Shown piece by piece: positions 1-8,620 of a DNA stretch of 64,000 bases. The stretch is from Pseudomonadota bacterium. GTDB taxonomy: Bacteria > Pseudomonadota > Gammaproteobacteria > Steroidobacterales > SZUA-146. The notes beneath the pieces are model-generated. The model saw only the letters and a list, made by a program, of their open reading frames with translations, searched no databases and had not been told where the DNA came from. Every line of letters begins with the position of its first letter. The first letter of the stretch is position 1. Made by a program: the position numbers and the translations under genes. Location: positions 62,001 to 126,000 of the forward strand of contig JBCCHD010000002.1 of the NCBI GenBank assembly GCA_039028935.1, in the 5' to 3' direction.

Positions 1-1839
1 GGCTGCAGTCCGTCGGAGCTTCTAAAGCAGGTGTACGATCAAGCCCGCCAACTCGTTCATGAACAATATCGCCTGTTGAATGACGTGCTGATGCCGGCGC
101 TGAGTGATGAAAAGGTGTTCTTGCCAACGCGCGATCAATGGAGCGAATCCGAATTGGAGTGGGTGCGAACGTATTTTCGTAGGCAAGTTGCGCCTGTTAT
201 TACGCCGATCAGTTTGGATCTAACTCACCCCTTTCCACGACTGGTCAACAAGAGTCTTCATTTTCTTCTACGCATCGACGGCATTGATGCGTTCGGTCGT
301 GATCTGAACTACGCGGTGTTACACATGCCGCGATCCCTGTCGCGATTAGTGGAAATGCCCTCTGATGACGATTCGCCTTCGCATCGCGTGCTGTTGCTGT
401 CGGACATTGTGCAGGAATGCGCCGAGGATCTGTTCCCCGGCATGCAAATCAAAGGCTGTTATCAGTTTCGCCTAACCCGCGATTCTGACCTCATGCTCGA
501 TGAGTTCGAAGCGGAAGACCTTGCTATGGTACTGCAAAAGGAGCTGTCGTCACGTGACTTCGGTGCTTCGGTGCGATTAGAAGTGAGCGCTGGTTGTCCC
601 AAGAAAGTGATCAATTTCTTGTTGCAAAAATGCGGCCTGACCGAATCAGAGCTGTTTGAAGTAGACGGCCCGGTCAATCTTAATCGCCTCGAGCAGTTAC
701 TCGATATCGTCAATCGCGCAGACCTGGCTTACGAAGGATTTACGCCGGGTGTACCGAGTGATCTTGAGCGTGGCAACTCGCTGATCGCGCGGATCGCTGA
801 GCGAGACTATTTGCTACATCATCCCTACGAAAGCTTCTGGCCCGTCGTTGAGTTAGTGCGTGAGGCCGCCGCCGATCCTCAAGTGCTTGCCATTCAGCAA
901 ACGCTTTACCGAAGTGGCGCCGACTCGCCAATTGTCGAAGCGCTCATCGATGCGGCGCGCGCCGGCAAGGAAGTAACCGCCGTAATTGAATTGCGGGCGC
1001 GATTTGACGAGGCGGAAAACCTCATGCTCGCCCAACGCTTGCAAGATGCTGGAGTACTGGTTGTGTATGGCGTCGTCGGCTACAAAACTCATGCGAAAAT
1101 GATGCTTGTGGTCCGGCGTGAAAAGAAAAAACTCAAGCGCTATGTGCACCTCGGCACCGGTAACTACCATATGGCGAATGCAAGGGTGTACACGGACTAT
1201 AGCTTGCTCACCTCCAGTAAACCGATTGGTGAAGATGTGCAGCGCGTGTTTCAGCAGTTAACAGGAATGGGTACGGTCACCAAGCTCCACCAAATGTGGA
1301 CGGCGCCGTTTACCCTCAGGGATCGGTTACTGCGTGCCATACGTCGTGAGGCTAAGCACGCAAAAGAAGGCGGGGGAGGGCATATTGTCGCGAAAATGAA
1401 CTCGTTGACCGATCCATCGATTATTGAAGCGCTCTATGGCGCGTCTCAAGCTGGCGTAAAAATCGATCTACTTGTTCGAGGCGTCTGCTGTTTGCGGCCG
1501 GGCGTCAAAGGATTGTCAGAAAACATTACCGTGCGCTCCATCGTTGGCCGTTTCTTAGAACATTCGCGTGTTTATTATTTCGCTGATAGTGGCGAGGACC
1601 GCCTGTATTGTTCTTCTGCCGACCTTATGGAGCGCAATCTTGATCGACGAGTCGAAGCCTGCTTTCCAATTCTTCAGGATGACCTCAAAGCGCGGCTCAA
1701 GAGCGAACTGCTCGTCGACTACCTCAGCGACACCGGACTGAGCTGGACGCTGCTGCCGAGCGGCCAATACGAGCGTCACACCGCTCGCGGTGCGCCGCGC
1801 AAAGTACAGGAACGTTTGCTCAAGGCACTGGGCCGCTAG
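1..1839 (+). CDS. ppk1: Polyphosphate kinase 1, 5' end outside the window
   Basis: PPK1 reversibly makes inorganic polyphosphate from the gamma-phosphate of ATP. The reading frame is open from base 1, and the residues before the first GTG at 31 still look like PPK1, so the gene starts upstream. About 612 residues are present of a family usually near 690, so part of the N-terminal domain is missing. The phospho-acceptor His lies in YKTHAKM (codon at 1090). HLGTGNYH follows, and a third conserved His is in LEHSRVYYF, matching E. coli His435, His454 and His592. No ppx is visible on this side. Family identity is certain; only the true start is unknown. Confidence 0.97.
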   Translation, partial: GCSPSELLKQVYDQARQLVHEQYRLLNDVLMPALSDEKVFLPTRDQWSESELEWVRTYFRRQVAPVITPISLDLTHPFPRLVNKSLHFLLRIDGIDAFGRDLNYAVLHMPRSLSRLVEMPSDDDSPSHRVLLLSDIVQECAEDLFPGMQIKGCYQFRLTRDSDLMLDEFEAEDLAMVLQKELSSRDFGASVRLEVSAGCPKKVINFLLQKCGLTESELFEVDGPVNLNRLEQLLDIVNRADLAYEGFTPGVPSDLERGNSLIARIAERDYLLHHPYESFWPVVELVREAAADPQVLAIQQTLYRSGADSPIVEALIDAARAGKEVTAVIELRARFDEAENLMLAQRLQDAGVLVVYGVVGYKTHAKMMLVVRREKKKLKRYVHLGTGNYHMANARVYTDYSLLTSSKPIGEDVQRVFQQLTGMGTVTKLHQMWTAPFTLRDRLLRAIRREAKHAKEGGGGHIVAKMNSLTDPSIIEALYGASQAGVKIDLLVRGVCCLRPGVKGLSENITVRSIVGRFLEHSRVYYFADSGEDRLYCSSADLMERNLDRRVEACFPILQDDLKARLKSELLVDYLSDTGLSWTLLPSGQYERHTARGAPRKVQERLLKALGR

Positions 1840-1925
1840 CCGGAAAGATAAATCGGTTCGGTTTTCCGACGCGGGGCGGTTCCTTAATCACTGACTGACC
1901 GGCGACCCTCGCCAAGGAGTGCACA

Positions 1926-2285
1926 GTGGGCTACACACCCAACCATCATTGCATCGATTACATTGAAATTGCGGCGACCGACCTGGCCGCCGTCAAAACG
2001 TTTTTTTCGGGTCTGTTTGGCTGGACGTTTACTGATTATGGACCCGATTACACGGCGTTCGAAGATGGTCGGCTTGCGGGCGGTTTTCACCGCGTAGCGC
2101 CCGACGAACTGCCCCCAAAGGGCCCGGTGCTCGTCGTATTTTTTTCTGAGGATCTGCGCGCAACGCAAGCGAGCGCTGAGAAACTCGGCGCCACGATTAG
2201 CGTGCCGGTATTTGAGTTTCCAGGCGGGCGCCGCTTCCATTTTCTTGGCCCTGACAAGATCGAATACGCCGTGTGGTCACGCTAA
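1926..2285 (+). CDS. VOC (glyoxalase-fold) family protein
   Basis: This is a small single-domain protein of 119 aa. It opens with the typical VOC strand and helix (HCIDYIEIAATDLAAVKTFF, then LFGWTF) and ends with a strand carrying FLGPDKIEYAVW. Such proteins bind a metal or small ligand in a beta-alpha-beta-beta-beta fold, and many act as lyases or resistance proteins, but the substrate cannot be read from sequence. The GTG start is supported by AAGGAG seven bases upstream. It lies 86 bases after ppk1 with no clear terminator, so co-transcription is possible. No function beyond the fold is claimed. Confidence 0.85.
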   Translation: MGYTPNHHCIDYIEIAATDLAAVKTFFSGLFGWTFTDYGPDYTAFEDGRLAGGFHRVAPDELPPKGPVLVVFFSEDLRATQASAEKLGATISVPVFEFPGGRRFHFLGPDKIEYAVWSR

Positions 2286-2434
2286 CCGACTCGCGGAATC
2301 TGAGGTTTTGGCTAAGTACCATTCCAGTGAGTTTTATCGTATAACAAGGGTGCGGTGACCGTTTTTAACGTTGTGTTCGCACCTCGCCAAGAACGATCGC
2401 CATGGACATTTAACAACAGGAAAGAAACAGTAGT
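2286..2434 (+). promoter_or_regulatory. Upstream region and leader of the cold shock gene
   Basis: This 149-base gap precedes the cold shock gene. A TATAAC at 2340-2345 is a reasonable -10 hexamer, which would leave a leader of roughly 85 bases. Long 5' leaders are normal for cspA-type genes and control mRNA stability and translation in the cold. No good -35 is visible, so the promoter placement is tentative. A GGAAAG sits about ten bases before the ATG. Confidence 0.3.
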
Positions 2435-2647
2435 ATGACGGATCAAGTGGTATCAGGCGTCGTGAAATGGTTTAACGACGCGAAGGGATTTGGGTTCATC
2501 GGTCAGGACAACGGACAAGATGTGTTTGTGCACTACAGTGCGATAAACGCTGAAGGCCGTAAGACACTGCTCGAAGGCCAGCAGGTAACGATGGAAGTGA
2601 CCAACGGCCAAAAAGGTCTTCAGGCGGCGAACGTCACGCCTCAGTAG
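2435..2647 (+). CDS. CspA-family cold shock protein
   Basis: This 70-aa protein is a single cold shock domain, the usual family length. RNP1 appears as KGFGFI and RNP2 as VFVHY, the aromatic surfaces that bind single-stranded RNA or DNA. The start [14 protein letters not shown] is characteristic. It would act in the cytoplasm as an RNA chaperone. It has its own upstream region and is followed after 85 bases by a convergent gene, so it is probably monocistronic. Which paralogue it is (cold-induced or constitutive) cannot be decided from sequence. Confidence 0.96.
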   Translation: MTDQVVSGVVKWFNDAKGFGFIGQDNGQDVFVHYSAINAEGRKTLLEGQQVTMEVTNGQKGLQAANVTPQ

Positions 2648-2732
2648 ACGCATCCGATGCCCGCAGAGCGCGGCAAGGGTAGTCAATCATCGATTTTACG
2701 CGTCGCGATGGAACGTGAATGGTTTCTTGCGC

Positions 2733-3722
2733 CTATTTTCCAGACAGCGCACGTTTCAAATCGCGATCATCGGTTGTCGCGGCGGCCTCAAAGTCAGCGA
2801 TGGCCGCGTCCTCTCGGCCGTCGAGTTTTTCAAACAACAATCCGCGACGGTAGTGCGCCCATTCTCGTGCGGGCAAGTCACCAAATTGCGGCCCGTCAAG
2901 GTAGTCGCTGAGCGAGGCGACCGCAGCGGCCACTTTACTTTCCTCCGTCGTTTTGGAAAGCACCACATTTCGGCCAAGCTGATAACGCGCCATCTGCGCG
3001 CTGTACGTGTGGCGAGCATCCGTGCGAGCGGCGTTTAACGCCGCAGCAAAATAGTCATGTGCCCCGGACCAATTGTTATCGGCCTGCTCTACAAACGCGA
3101 GGGCCAGGGGCGCACGCGGATCATTTGGGTGATTCTCATACAGTGTCTGTAGCGTCTCGAGCTGTCGGACATCGTCGCTCAGTTTTCGATAGATGTTCGC
3201 AAAGGCCAGTTTGCCCTCCACTTCGTCGATCGACTCGAGTTGTTTAGCGAACCGTTTCGCGTCGTCGACACTGCCACCAAACAGCGCCGGTGCGCTGAGT
3301 TTGAACAAGATAATCCCTTGAAGCGCGTGTTGATGTTCCGGATCGGATTCAAGCGCCTGTTCAAAATGTGCCAATGAGCGCTTGGCAAACTTGCCAGCCC
3401 GGAACATGCTTGCGCGCGAGGCCTGTTGCCCATAGAGCTGTCCGGCAGCGGCAAGGGCATCGGCGTTCTGGGGGTGTTGCTCGAGAACTTGCGTAATCCG
3501 TTGTTGGGCCGCATCCAGTTGGTTTTGCGATAGCTCGATGCGTGCATAGAGTGTTTGCAGTTCGGGGGAACCATCAAAGTCGTCGGCAGCGAGCACTTCT
3601 ACTTTGGCGCGCTCGTAATCGCCTTGTTCAAAAGCGAGTTGACCGGGCAGCGTATCCGCTTTGGATGAAAAGAGGGTAATCAGCACATAAATGCAGATAA
3701 ACAGTTGAATGCCTTTACGCAT
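2733..3722 (-). CDS. Secreted tetratricopeptide-repeat protein
   Basis: From the ATG at 3722 the product is about 329 aa. It begins MRKGIQLFICIYVLITLFSS, a short basic stretch and hydrophobic core that fit a signal peptide. The rest is helical with TPR-like units: GQLAFEQGDYERAK, an Asn/Ala-rich unit near residues 80-100, SLAHFEQALESDPEHQHAL and GREDAAIADFEAAATTDD. TPR proteins are scaffolds, so no reaction can be assigned. A longer frame reaching 3842 exists but the residues are unlike a protein start. The ATG overlaps the stop of the upstream membrane-protein frame by eight bases (ATGCGTAA), suggesting translational coupling. Confidence 0.8.
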   Translation of the reverse strand: MRKGIQLFICIYVLITLFSSKADTLPGQLAFEQGDYERAKVEVLAADDFDGSPELQTLYARIELSQNQLDAAQQRITQVLEQHPQNADALAAAGQLYGQQASRASMFRAGKFAKRSLAHFEQALESDPEHQHALQGIILFKLSAPALFGGSVDDAKRFAKQLESIDEVEGKLAFANIYRKLSDDVRQLETLQTLYENHPNDPRAPLALAFVEQADNNWSGAHDYFAAALNAARTDARHTYSAQMARYQLGRNVVLSKTTEESKVAAAVASLSDYLDGPQFGDLPAREWAHYRRGLLFEKLDGREDAAIADFEAAATTDDRDLKRALSGK

Positions 3723-4466
3723 GGGACGTACTCCGACGGGGTTTGCGCACATAGCGACGTGAAATTCGATTGATAATGATCGTGCCGACAACGGCCGGGG
3801 CGACCCACGGCACAAGCTGCCAGTGACCGCTAAGCGCGTCACTTAAAAACCGATTGGCGCCAAATACAAAAAAGGCGGTGTGTGAAGCGATGCCAGCACC
3901 GATCATGGAGGCAAGATGGGATTGAATGCGGTCGCCACGGGTTACCTTCGGGCGCCACGCGTAGCGCAGATTCGTGTAGGCCGTCGCGCTGCACAAGCCC
4001 GTAAAGACGTAGAACAAGATACTCGACTGTCGATAGGCGACAATCGCGAGCACGATGGCGAGGGTGATCAAGGCGCCATTCAACAACGTGTGGTCCAGGG
4101 CACGGGTTTTTTGACGGTCGAGACCCTCGCCAAGCGTGAGCAACCCATGACGGATATTCGCGATCACGAGCACACTGATGGCGAGCAGAAATAACGCCAC
4201 ACTTCGGCGCTGTTCGGCGGCGGCGAACGCATCGGCGGTCGATAGGTTCGCCTCCGAGTGCTTAATGCCATTGGGTCGATCATTATCATCACGCTGAGTA
4301 TGAGTGCAGAAACCGCCACAAGGTTCATACACCGGGCGTACCAATGGCCCGTGCGGATATGCACGGCACCGCCTTTTTTTACGGCCACCGGAATCCAGAA
4401 CAACACAAGCGACGCGGCGCCGGTGACGATGTGCGCGATGAGTATTACGGTAAATAGCTGAGCCAT
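3715..4466 (-). pseudogene. Frameshifted multi-pass membrane protein
   Basis: Two overlapping minus-strand frames together read as one conserved membrane protein. The first starts at ATG 4466 behind GGAGA (MAQLFTVILIAHIVTGAASL), runs through two hydrophobic segments to MIMIDPMA near 4266, then degenerates into Arg/Pro-rich residues. The second carries the rest, from about EANLSTADAFAAAEQRRS through four or five more hydrophobic segments to the stop at 3715. The 752-base span is one base short of 251 codons, as expected for a single-base loss between about 4260 and 4290. No slippery heptamer is visible. It may be a real mutation or an assembly error. Function is unknown. Confidence 0.75.
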
Positions 4467-4580
4467 ATCGGTTTCTCCAAATCGTATCGTCACTTTAGCG
4501 TGGTGCCCGCAGGCCACGACAGTGCGGAAAGTCATGATCTCAGACCATGACTTTTGGCCTATAGCGTCGGTGCGCGGAAG

Positions 4581-5726
4581 ATGGATAATGATGGTATGAA
4601 ACGTTCCTTGGACAGCCAATTGCACACGCTTGCTGCGTTTGTCACCTGGGCGACGGTGTTTGGACTGGGATTGCTGCTGATGCGTGATGCCGGAGCGCCT
4701 TACGCCGAGCGTATGACGGAATTTGTGGGGCTACAGATCGGTTTCATTCTGTTGCTGCTCGCCTCAGTGCGCGATCGAGGTTTATATGGAGTGCGCCCAC
4801 AGGGCATTGTGCTTCTGTTTTTGTCGTTAGCCATCGTGATGTGGTTGGGCGCGCGCTTCCCCATTTCGTTTTTGCCGATTTACAGCATTATGTGGGTGTC
4901 ATTGCTACCGTCGTTTTTTGGCACGCGTATGGCAGTGGCGCTGCTCCTAGGCGTAAACGTTGGCTGGTATCTCATTGAGCGATTTGCTTGGGGCGAATCG
5001 GACGCCGCGCTGGGCGTATTGCTATTTGCCACTTTTCATATGTTCGCGCTGTTTTCATCGCTTTCTGCGCGCCGTGCCGAAGACGCTACGCAGCATGCGC
5101 AGGAACTCAACCGAGGCTTGCTTGCAACGCAACAACTGCTGGCCGATGCGGCCAAGGAAAATGAGCGCACCCGGATTGCGCGTGACCTTCACGATCAACT
5201 CGGTCACCACATGACGGCGCTCACCATCAACCTGCAGGTAGCAGGACGATTGGCGGAGGGCGAGGTGAAGGACAAGGTTGATCAGTGTCACGACCTGTCC
5301 AAACAGCTTCTGGATGACGTGCGCCGTGCGGTATCGACGCTACGCGAGCACCGCATGCTGGATGTTGCCGGCTCACTTCAGCGCATTGTTGAGCGAGTGC
5401 CTGGACTGACTGTGCACCTGGACGTGCAGTCGGATTTGGCCGTCGACGACGTAGCGGTAGCCGAGGCCATCGTGCGCTGTGTTCAGGAAGCGGTTACCAA
5501 TACGTTGCGGCATGCGCGCGCCAGCGAAAGTTGGATTCGCCTTTGGCAGGAAGATGGCCAGATTCGACTGGATGTTCGCGACAACGGCCGAGCTCGCCGC
5601 GGATTTACCCCTGGAAACGGCTTAGTGGGGATGCGCGAACGCATTGAAAAGCTCAACGGTCGACTGACGCTCGCCGCCGAACCGTCGTTTACGATTCAGG
5701 TGTCGCTTCCGAAGGTCGCCGTATGA
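4581..5726 (+). CDS. Sensor histidine kinase, NarL/DesK-type (HisKA_3)
   Basis: The N-terminal half holds about five or six membrane segments and no large periplasmic domain, as in DesK-type sensors. The dimerisation/phospho-acceptor helix reads RIARDLHDQLGHHMTAL, with the His codon at 5190. A HATPase_c domain follows (N box QEAVTNTLRHA, G boxes DVRDNGR and GNGLVGMRERIE). Length is about 381 aa from ATG 4581; ATG 4596 is an equally possible start. It overlaps the downstream response regulator by four bases (ATGA), so the two form a pair. The stimulus is unknown; the sensor is embedded in the membrane and could sense lipid state or redox. Confidence 0.92.
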   Translation: MDNDGMKRSLDSQLHTLAAFVTWATVFGLGLLLMRDAGAPYAERMTEFVGLQIGFILLLLASVRDRGLYGVRPQGIVLLFLSLAIVMWLGARFPISFLPIYSIMWVSLLPSFFGTRMAVALLLGVNVGWYLIERFAWGESDAALGVLLFATFHMFALFSSLSARRAEDATQHAQELNRGLLATQQLLADAAKENERTRIARDLHDQLGHHMTALTINLQVAGRLAEGEVKDKVDQCHDLSKQLLDDVRRAVSTLREHRMLDVAGSLQRIVERVPGLTVHLDVQSDLAVDDVAVAEAIVRCVQEAVTNTLRHARASESWIRLWQEDGQIRLDVRDNGRARRGFTPGNGLVGMRERIEKLNGRLTLAAEPSFTIQVSLPKVAV

Positions 5727-6376
5727 CCATATCGGTGGTGCTGGTGGATGATCAGAAACTGGTGCGCGACGGTATCCGCAGCCTGCTGGAACTATCCCAT
5801 GACGTAAAGGTTATCGCCGAGGCGGCCACCGGCTTGGACGCGCTTGAACAGGTCAAATCCCATGCGCCAGATGTGGTCCTCATGGATATTCAAATGCCAC
5901 AGATGAATGGGATCGAGGCGATCGACGCGATGACCGCGGCAGGCTTAACTGTGCCGGTGATTATTCTCACGACGTTTGATGATCATGAGCTTGTGCTGCA
6001 GGGACTGCGCGCCGGTGCCCGGGGGTACCTACTCAAAGACGTCTCCCTCGAAGATCTGATCGACGCCATCCAGCTCGTGCATCAAGGCGGAACGATGGTG
6101 CGGCCGGCGATCACCGATACGTTACTTCGAGCGGTGGATGGAGCTGACAGTGCCGGCCAAAGCTTCGACACGCTGCCAGAACCCGAGGCCCTCACCGCAC
6201 GCGAGCTTGAGGTGCTGCGTCTGGTGGCAGGTGGTTATAGCAATCGCGAAATTTCAGACAGTCTTAAGCGCTCGGAGGGTACTGTGAAAAATCACGTGTC
6301 CAACGTGCTGTCAAAATTGGGTGTACGCGATCGAACGCGCGCCGTGCTGCGGGCGATCGAACTTGGCTTGCTCTAG
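5723..6376 (+). CDS. NarL/FixJ-family response regulator
   Basis: This is the partner of the kinase just upstream, translated from an ATGA overlap. The receiver domain has the acidic pair VLVDDQ at residues 9-10, phospho-acceptor Asp55 in VVLMDIQMP, Thr near 83 (ILTTFDD) and Lys in YLLKD. The C-terminal LuxR-type HTH starts at LTARELEVLRLVAGG and includes NREISDSLKRSEGTVKNHV. Length 217 aa is typical. It should bind DNA as a phosphorylated dimer. No target can be named; an adjacent membrane gene or the kinase itself are the usual candidates. Confidence 0.95.
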   Translation: MTISVVLVDDQKLVRDGIRSLLELSHDVKVIAEAATGLDALEQVKSHAPDVVLMDIQMPQMNGIEAIDAMTAAGLTVPVIILTTFDDHELVLQGLRAGARGYLLKDVSLEDLIDAIQLVHQGGTMVRPAITDTLLRAVDGADSAGQSFDTLPEPEALTARELEVLRLVAGGYSNREISDSLKRSEGTVKNHVSNVLSKLGVRDRTRAVLRAIELGLL

Positions 6377-6407
6377 TTCCCCACGGCGATGGACCGCCGC
6401 GCAGTGA

Positions 6408-6998
6408 TCAGCGGTACTTGTCGTGAAGGCCCACGCCTTTGAGAATCAGCGGCAGTGCTTTGTCGATACGCCGCAGTTTGGTCGAAACGTGTTTGGCTTG
6501 CGCAATGTGCTCCGCGTATTCGCGGCGTTTGCCTGGCGTGAGTTTGGCAAACGCGGAGCGGGCTCTCGGGTTGCTGTCGAGCGCGCTGTTGAGTTCGGGC
6601 GGTAGGGTCTGACGACTGGCTCGTGCGGGCTTAATTTCTTGCTGCGAGTGGATATTGGCGATGGACTCCTTAACATAGCGTCTAATAATGCGCGGCTTGA
6701 TGTCCCGGGCATGAGTCATGCGCCATTGGCGCAACGCCTTGGTTTTGCCTTCTTGTGCATTGATCAGCTTGTGGTGTTTATCGGCGAGCAGCGCGCCTTG
6801 GTGAAACCAAAGCCCGAAGTAGCTTTTAAAGCCTGACATGCCAACCACATTCTTGCCGTTGTAGGTGTAGCACGGCATGCCCCATTTGATGGTCTCTGTG
6901 AGCGGCGTGTCCAGCAGTATTGTGCGCAGCAATTTCAATTCGGTTTGCCATTGTTGGGTAGTGCGAAGGTACTGATTAACCGTCTTGGTTTTGCCCAT
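6408..6998 (-). CDS. YdeI/OmpD-associated family protein with DUF1801 domain
   Basis: The first 120 or so residues are a DUF1801 (iron-chaperone-like fold) domain, seen in ETIKWGMPCYTYNGKNVVGM and FGLWFHQGALL. The C-terminal part is the YdeI tail: LPPELNSALDSNPRARSAF, then LTPGKRREYAEHIAQAK and a basic end. At 196 aa it is the expected length for this two-part family. The biochemical role is not established; the tail is probably protective or nucleic-acid associated. It is convergent with the response regulator, the stops 31 bases apart. The start ATG at 6998 follows AGAGGGCA, a usable ribosome site. Confidence 0.85.
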   Translation of the reverse strand: MGKTKTVNQYLRTTQQWQTELKLLRTILLDTPLTETIKWGMPCYTYNGKNVVGMSGFKSYFGLWFHQGALLADKHHKLINAQEGKTKALRQWRMTHARDIKPRIIRRYVKESIANIHSQQEIKPARASRQTLPPELNSALDSNPRARSAFAKLTPGKRREYAEHIAQAKHVSTKLRRIDKALPLILKGVGLHDKYR

Positions 6999-7151
6999 TG
7001 CCCTCTCCGTTTGTTGGCGGCTCGCTCGCTATCATCATAGACAACCCGAACCCGCTTGTTCAAATTCGTGGTGGTTGACCGAATTAATCCTGACGATCGA
7101 CGGGCCGAGTCGTTATCATACGGGCTCTGTCCATTTGTGCGGGAAATCGCC

Positions 7152-8531
7152 ATGAACCTCACCGACGCCAATCTCGACATTCTTAGAACGGCTATGCAGA
7201 CGCTGACAGCCGGATTCGATGGACTGCCGCCGTCCACCGCCCACCTTCACACAGATCAAAGCGCCGACATTCTTAGCCGTGCAGCGCGACGTCTGCACAA
7301 TAATTATCCCTACCATCATCCGTTGTACGTGGGTCAGATGCTCAAACCCCCTCACCCGATCGCGCAGCTGGCTTACGCGTTGGCGATGAATCTCAATCCC
7401 AACAATCACGCACTCGACGGCGGACGCGAAAGCTCTCAGATGGAAAAAGAAGCCGTTGCCGCGATTGCCCAAATGTTTGGCTGGACCGATTTTATGGGTC
7501 ATTTATGTGGTGGCGGTACGATGGCGAACTTCGAGGCGCTATGGGTTTCGCGAGAGCTGAACCAGTCTTCGGGCAAGATGGCCGTGTTGGCCTCGAGTCA
7601 GAGTCACTATACGCACTCACGTCTATCGCAAGTGCTGCAAATGCCTTATCGCTCTGTTGAGGTGGACAAGATAGGCAATATGGATATGGCGGCGCTTGAA
7701 CGCGAATTGGAAAAAGGTGACGTGGGTCTGGTGGTCGCGACACTCGGCTCGACGCTAGCCGGTACGGTGGATCCACTGCCGGACATTCTCGCGCTGCGCG
7801 AGCGCTATGGCTTTCGCCTTCACGTAGACACGGCTTATGGCGGCTATTTTATGCTTACGGCCAATCTCGATCCGGCTGTGCGCATGGCCTATGACGCGAT
7901 CCGCGACGCCGATTCGGTCGTGGTCGATCCGCACAAACATGGCCTTCAACCCTACGGATGCGGCTGTGTATTGTTCAAAGATCCGTCGGTAGGGCGTATT
8001 TATCAGCACGACTCACCGTACACCTACTTTTCTTCTGAAGAGTTGCATCTGGGTGAGATTACGCTCGAGTGTTCGCGCGCCGGCGCGAGTGCGGTGGCGC
8101 TTTGGTGTACACACGAGGCTTTTCCGCTAACCCCCGAAGGCGAGTTTGCCGCCTCACTGACGCAGTGCCGGCAAGCCGCCATGACGTTTTATCAGTGGCT
8201 GCATGACAGCGCTCGTTTCACGCCGCTGTTTGGTCCACAGCTCGATATTGTGTGTTGGGCGGTCGATGCACCCAGCGCCAGCGAGGCCTCGAAGCGGGCT
8301 AACCAGGTCTTCGATCAGGCCGCCAAGCACGACCTACATCTGGCCGTGGCATCGGTGCCCAAAAGCATGTGCTCAGCATTACAGTGTATTGATGACTGGG
8401 ATCAAGACTCAGTCAGTGTTTTGCGCGCGTGTGTGATGAAGCCCGAACACCTTGACTATCTCGATGTGATCACTCGGCGTTTGGACAAGGCGACGGTGGA
8501 GGTGCTGGAGAACGATTTGCCGGGTACGTGA
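7152..8531 (+). CDS. PLP-dependent amino acid decarboxylase-like protein (group II fold)
   Basis: From ATG 7152 the protein is 459 aa. It has the group II fold signatures: GHLCGGGTMANFEAL (cofactor phosphate site), HVDTAYGGYF with the Asp that contacts the pyridine ring, and VDPHKHGLQPYG with the Schiff-base Lys. A substrate-channel segment PYTYFSSEELHLGEITLE and a C-terminal small domain follow. Such enzymes decarboxylate aromatic amino acids, glutamate, diaminobutyrate or similar, and some are aldolases. The substrate cannot be chosen from motifs alone. An in-frame GTG/ATG extension to 7056 adds 32 residues unlike the family and was not used. It appears monocistronic. Confidence 0.88.
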   Translation: MNLTDANLDILRTAMQTLTAGFDGLPPSTAHLHTDQSADILSRAARRLHNNYPYHHPLYVGQMLKPPHPIAQLAYALAMNLNPNNHALDGGRESSQMEKEAVAAIAQMFGWTDFMGHLCGGGTMANFEALWVSRELNQSSGKMAVLASSQSHYTHSRLSQVLQMPYRSVEVDKIGNMDMAALERELEKGDVGLVVATLGSTLAGTVDPLPDILALRERYGFRLHVDTAYGGYFMLTANLDPAVRMAYDAIRDADSVVVDPHKHGLQPYGCGCVLFKDPSVGRIYQHDSPYTYFSSEELHLGEITLECSRAGASAVALWCTHEAFPLTPEGEFAASLTQCRQAAMTFYQWLHDSARFTPLFGPQLDIVCWAVDAPSASEASKRANQVFDQAAKHDLHLAVASVPKSMCSALQCIDDWDQDSVSVLRACVMKPEHLDYLDVITRRLDKATVEVLENDLPGT

Positions 8532-8620
8532 TCCGTCGATCAAATCGCGTTAGCGATCGAGCACTCCTATTGGTCAGGGGCTGTTTTACGGGGCGGCACG
8601 TCGCAAAAAGTCTGCGCGTG

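Noticed and set aside
2648-2732. Terminator between the cold shock and TPR genes
   Set aside because: Only weak GC-rich pairings without a T run.
3059-3247. Frames opposite the TPR gene
   Set aside because: They overlap a well-supported gene and look like antisense shadows.
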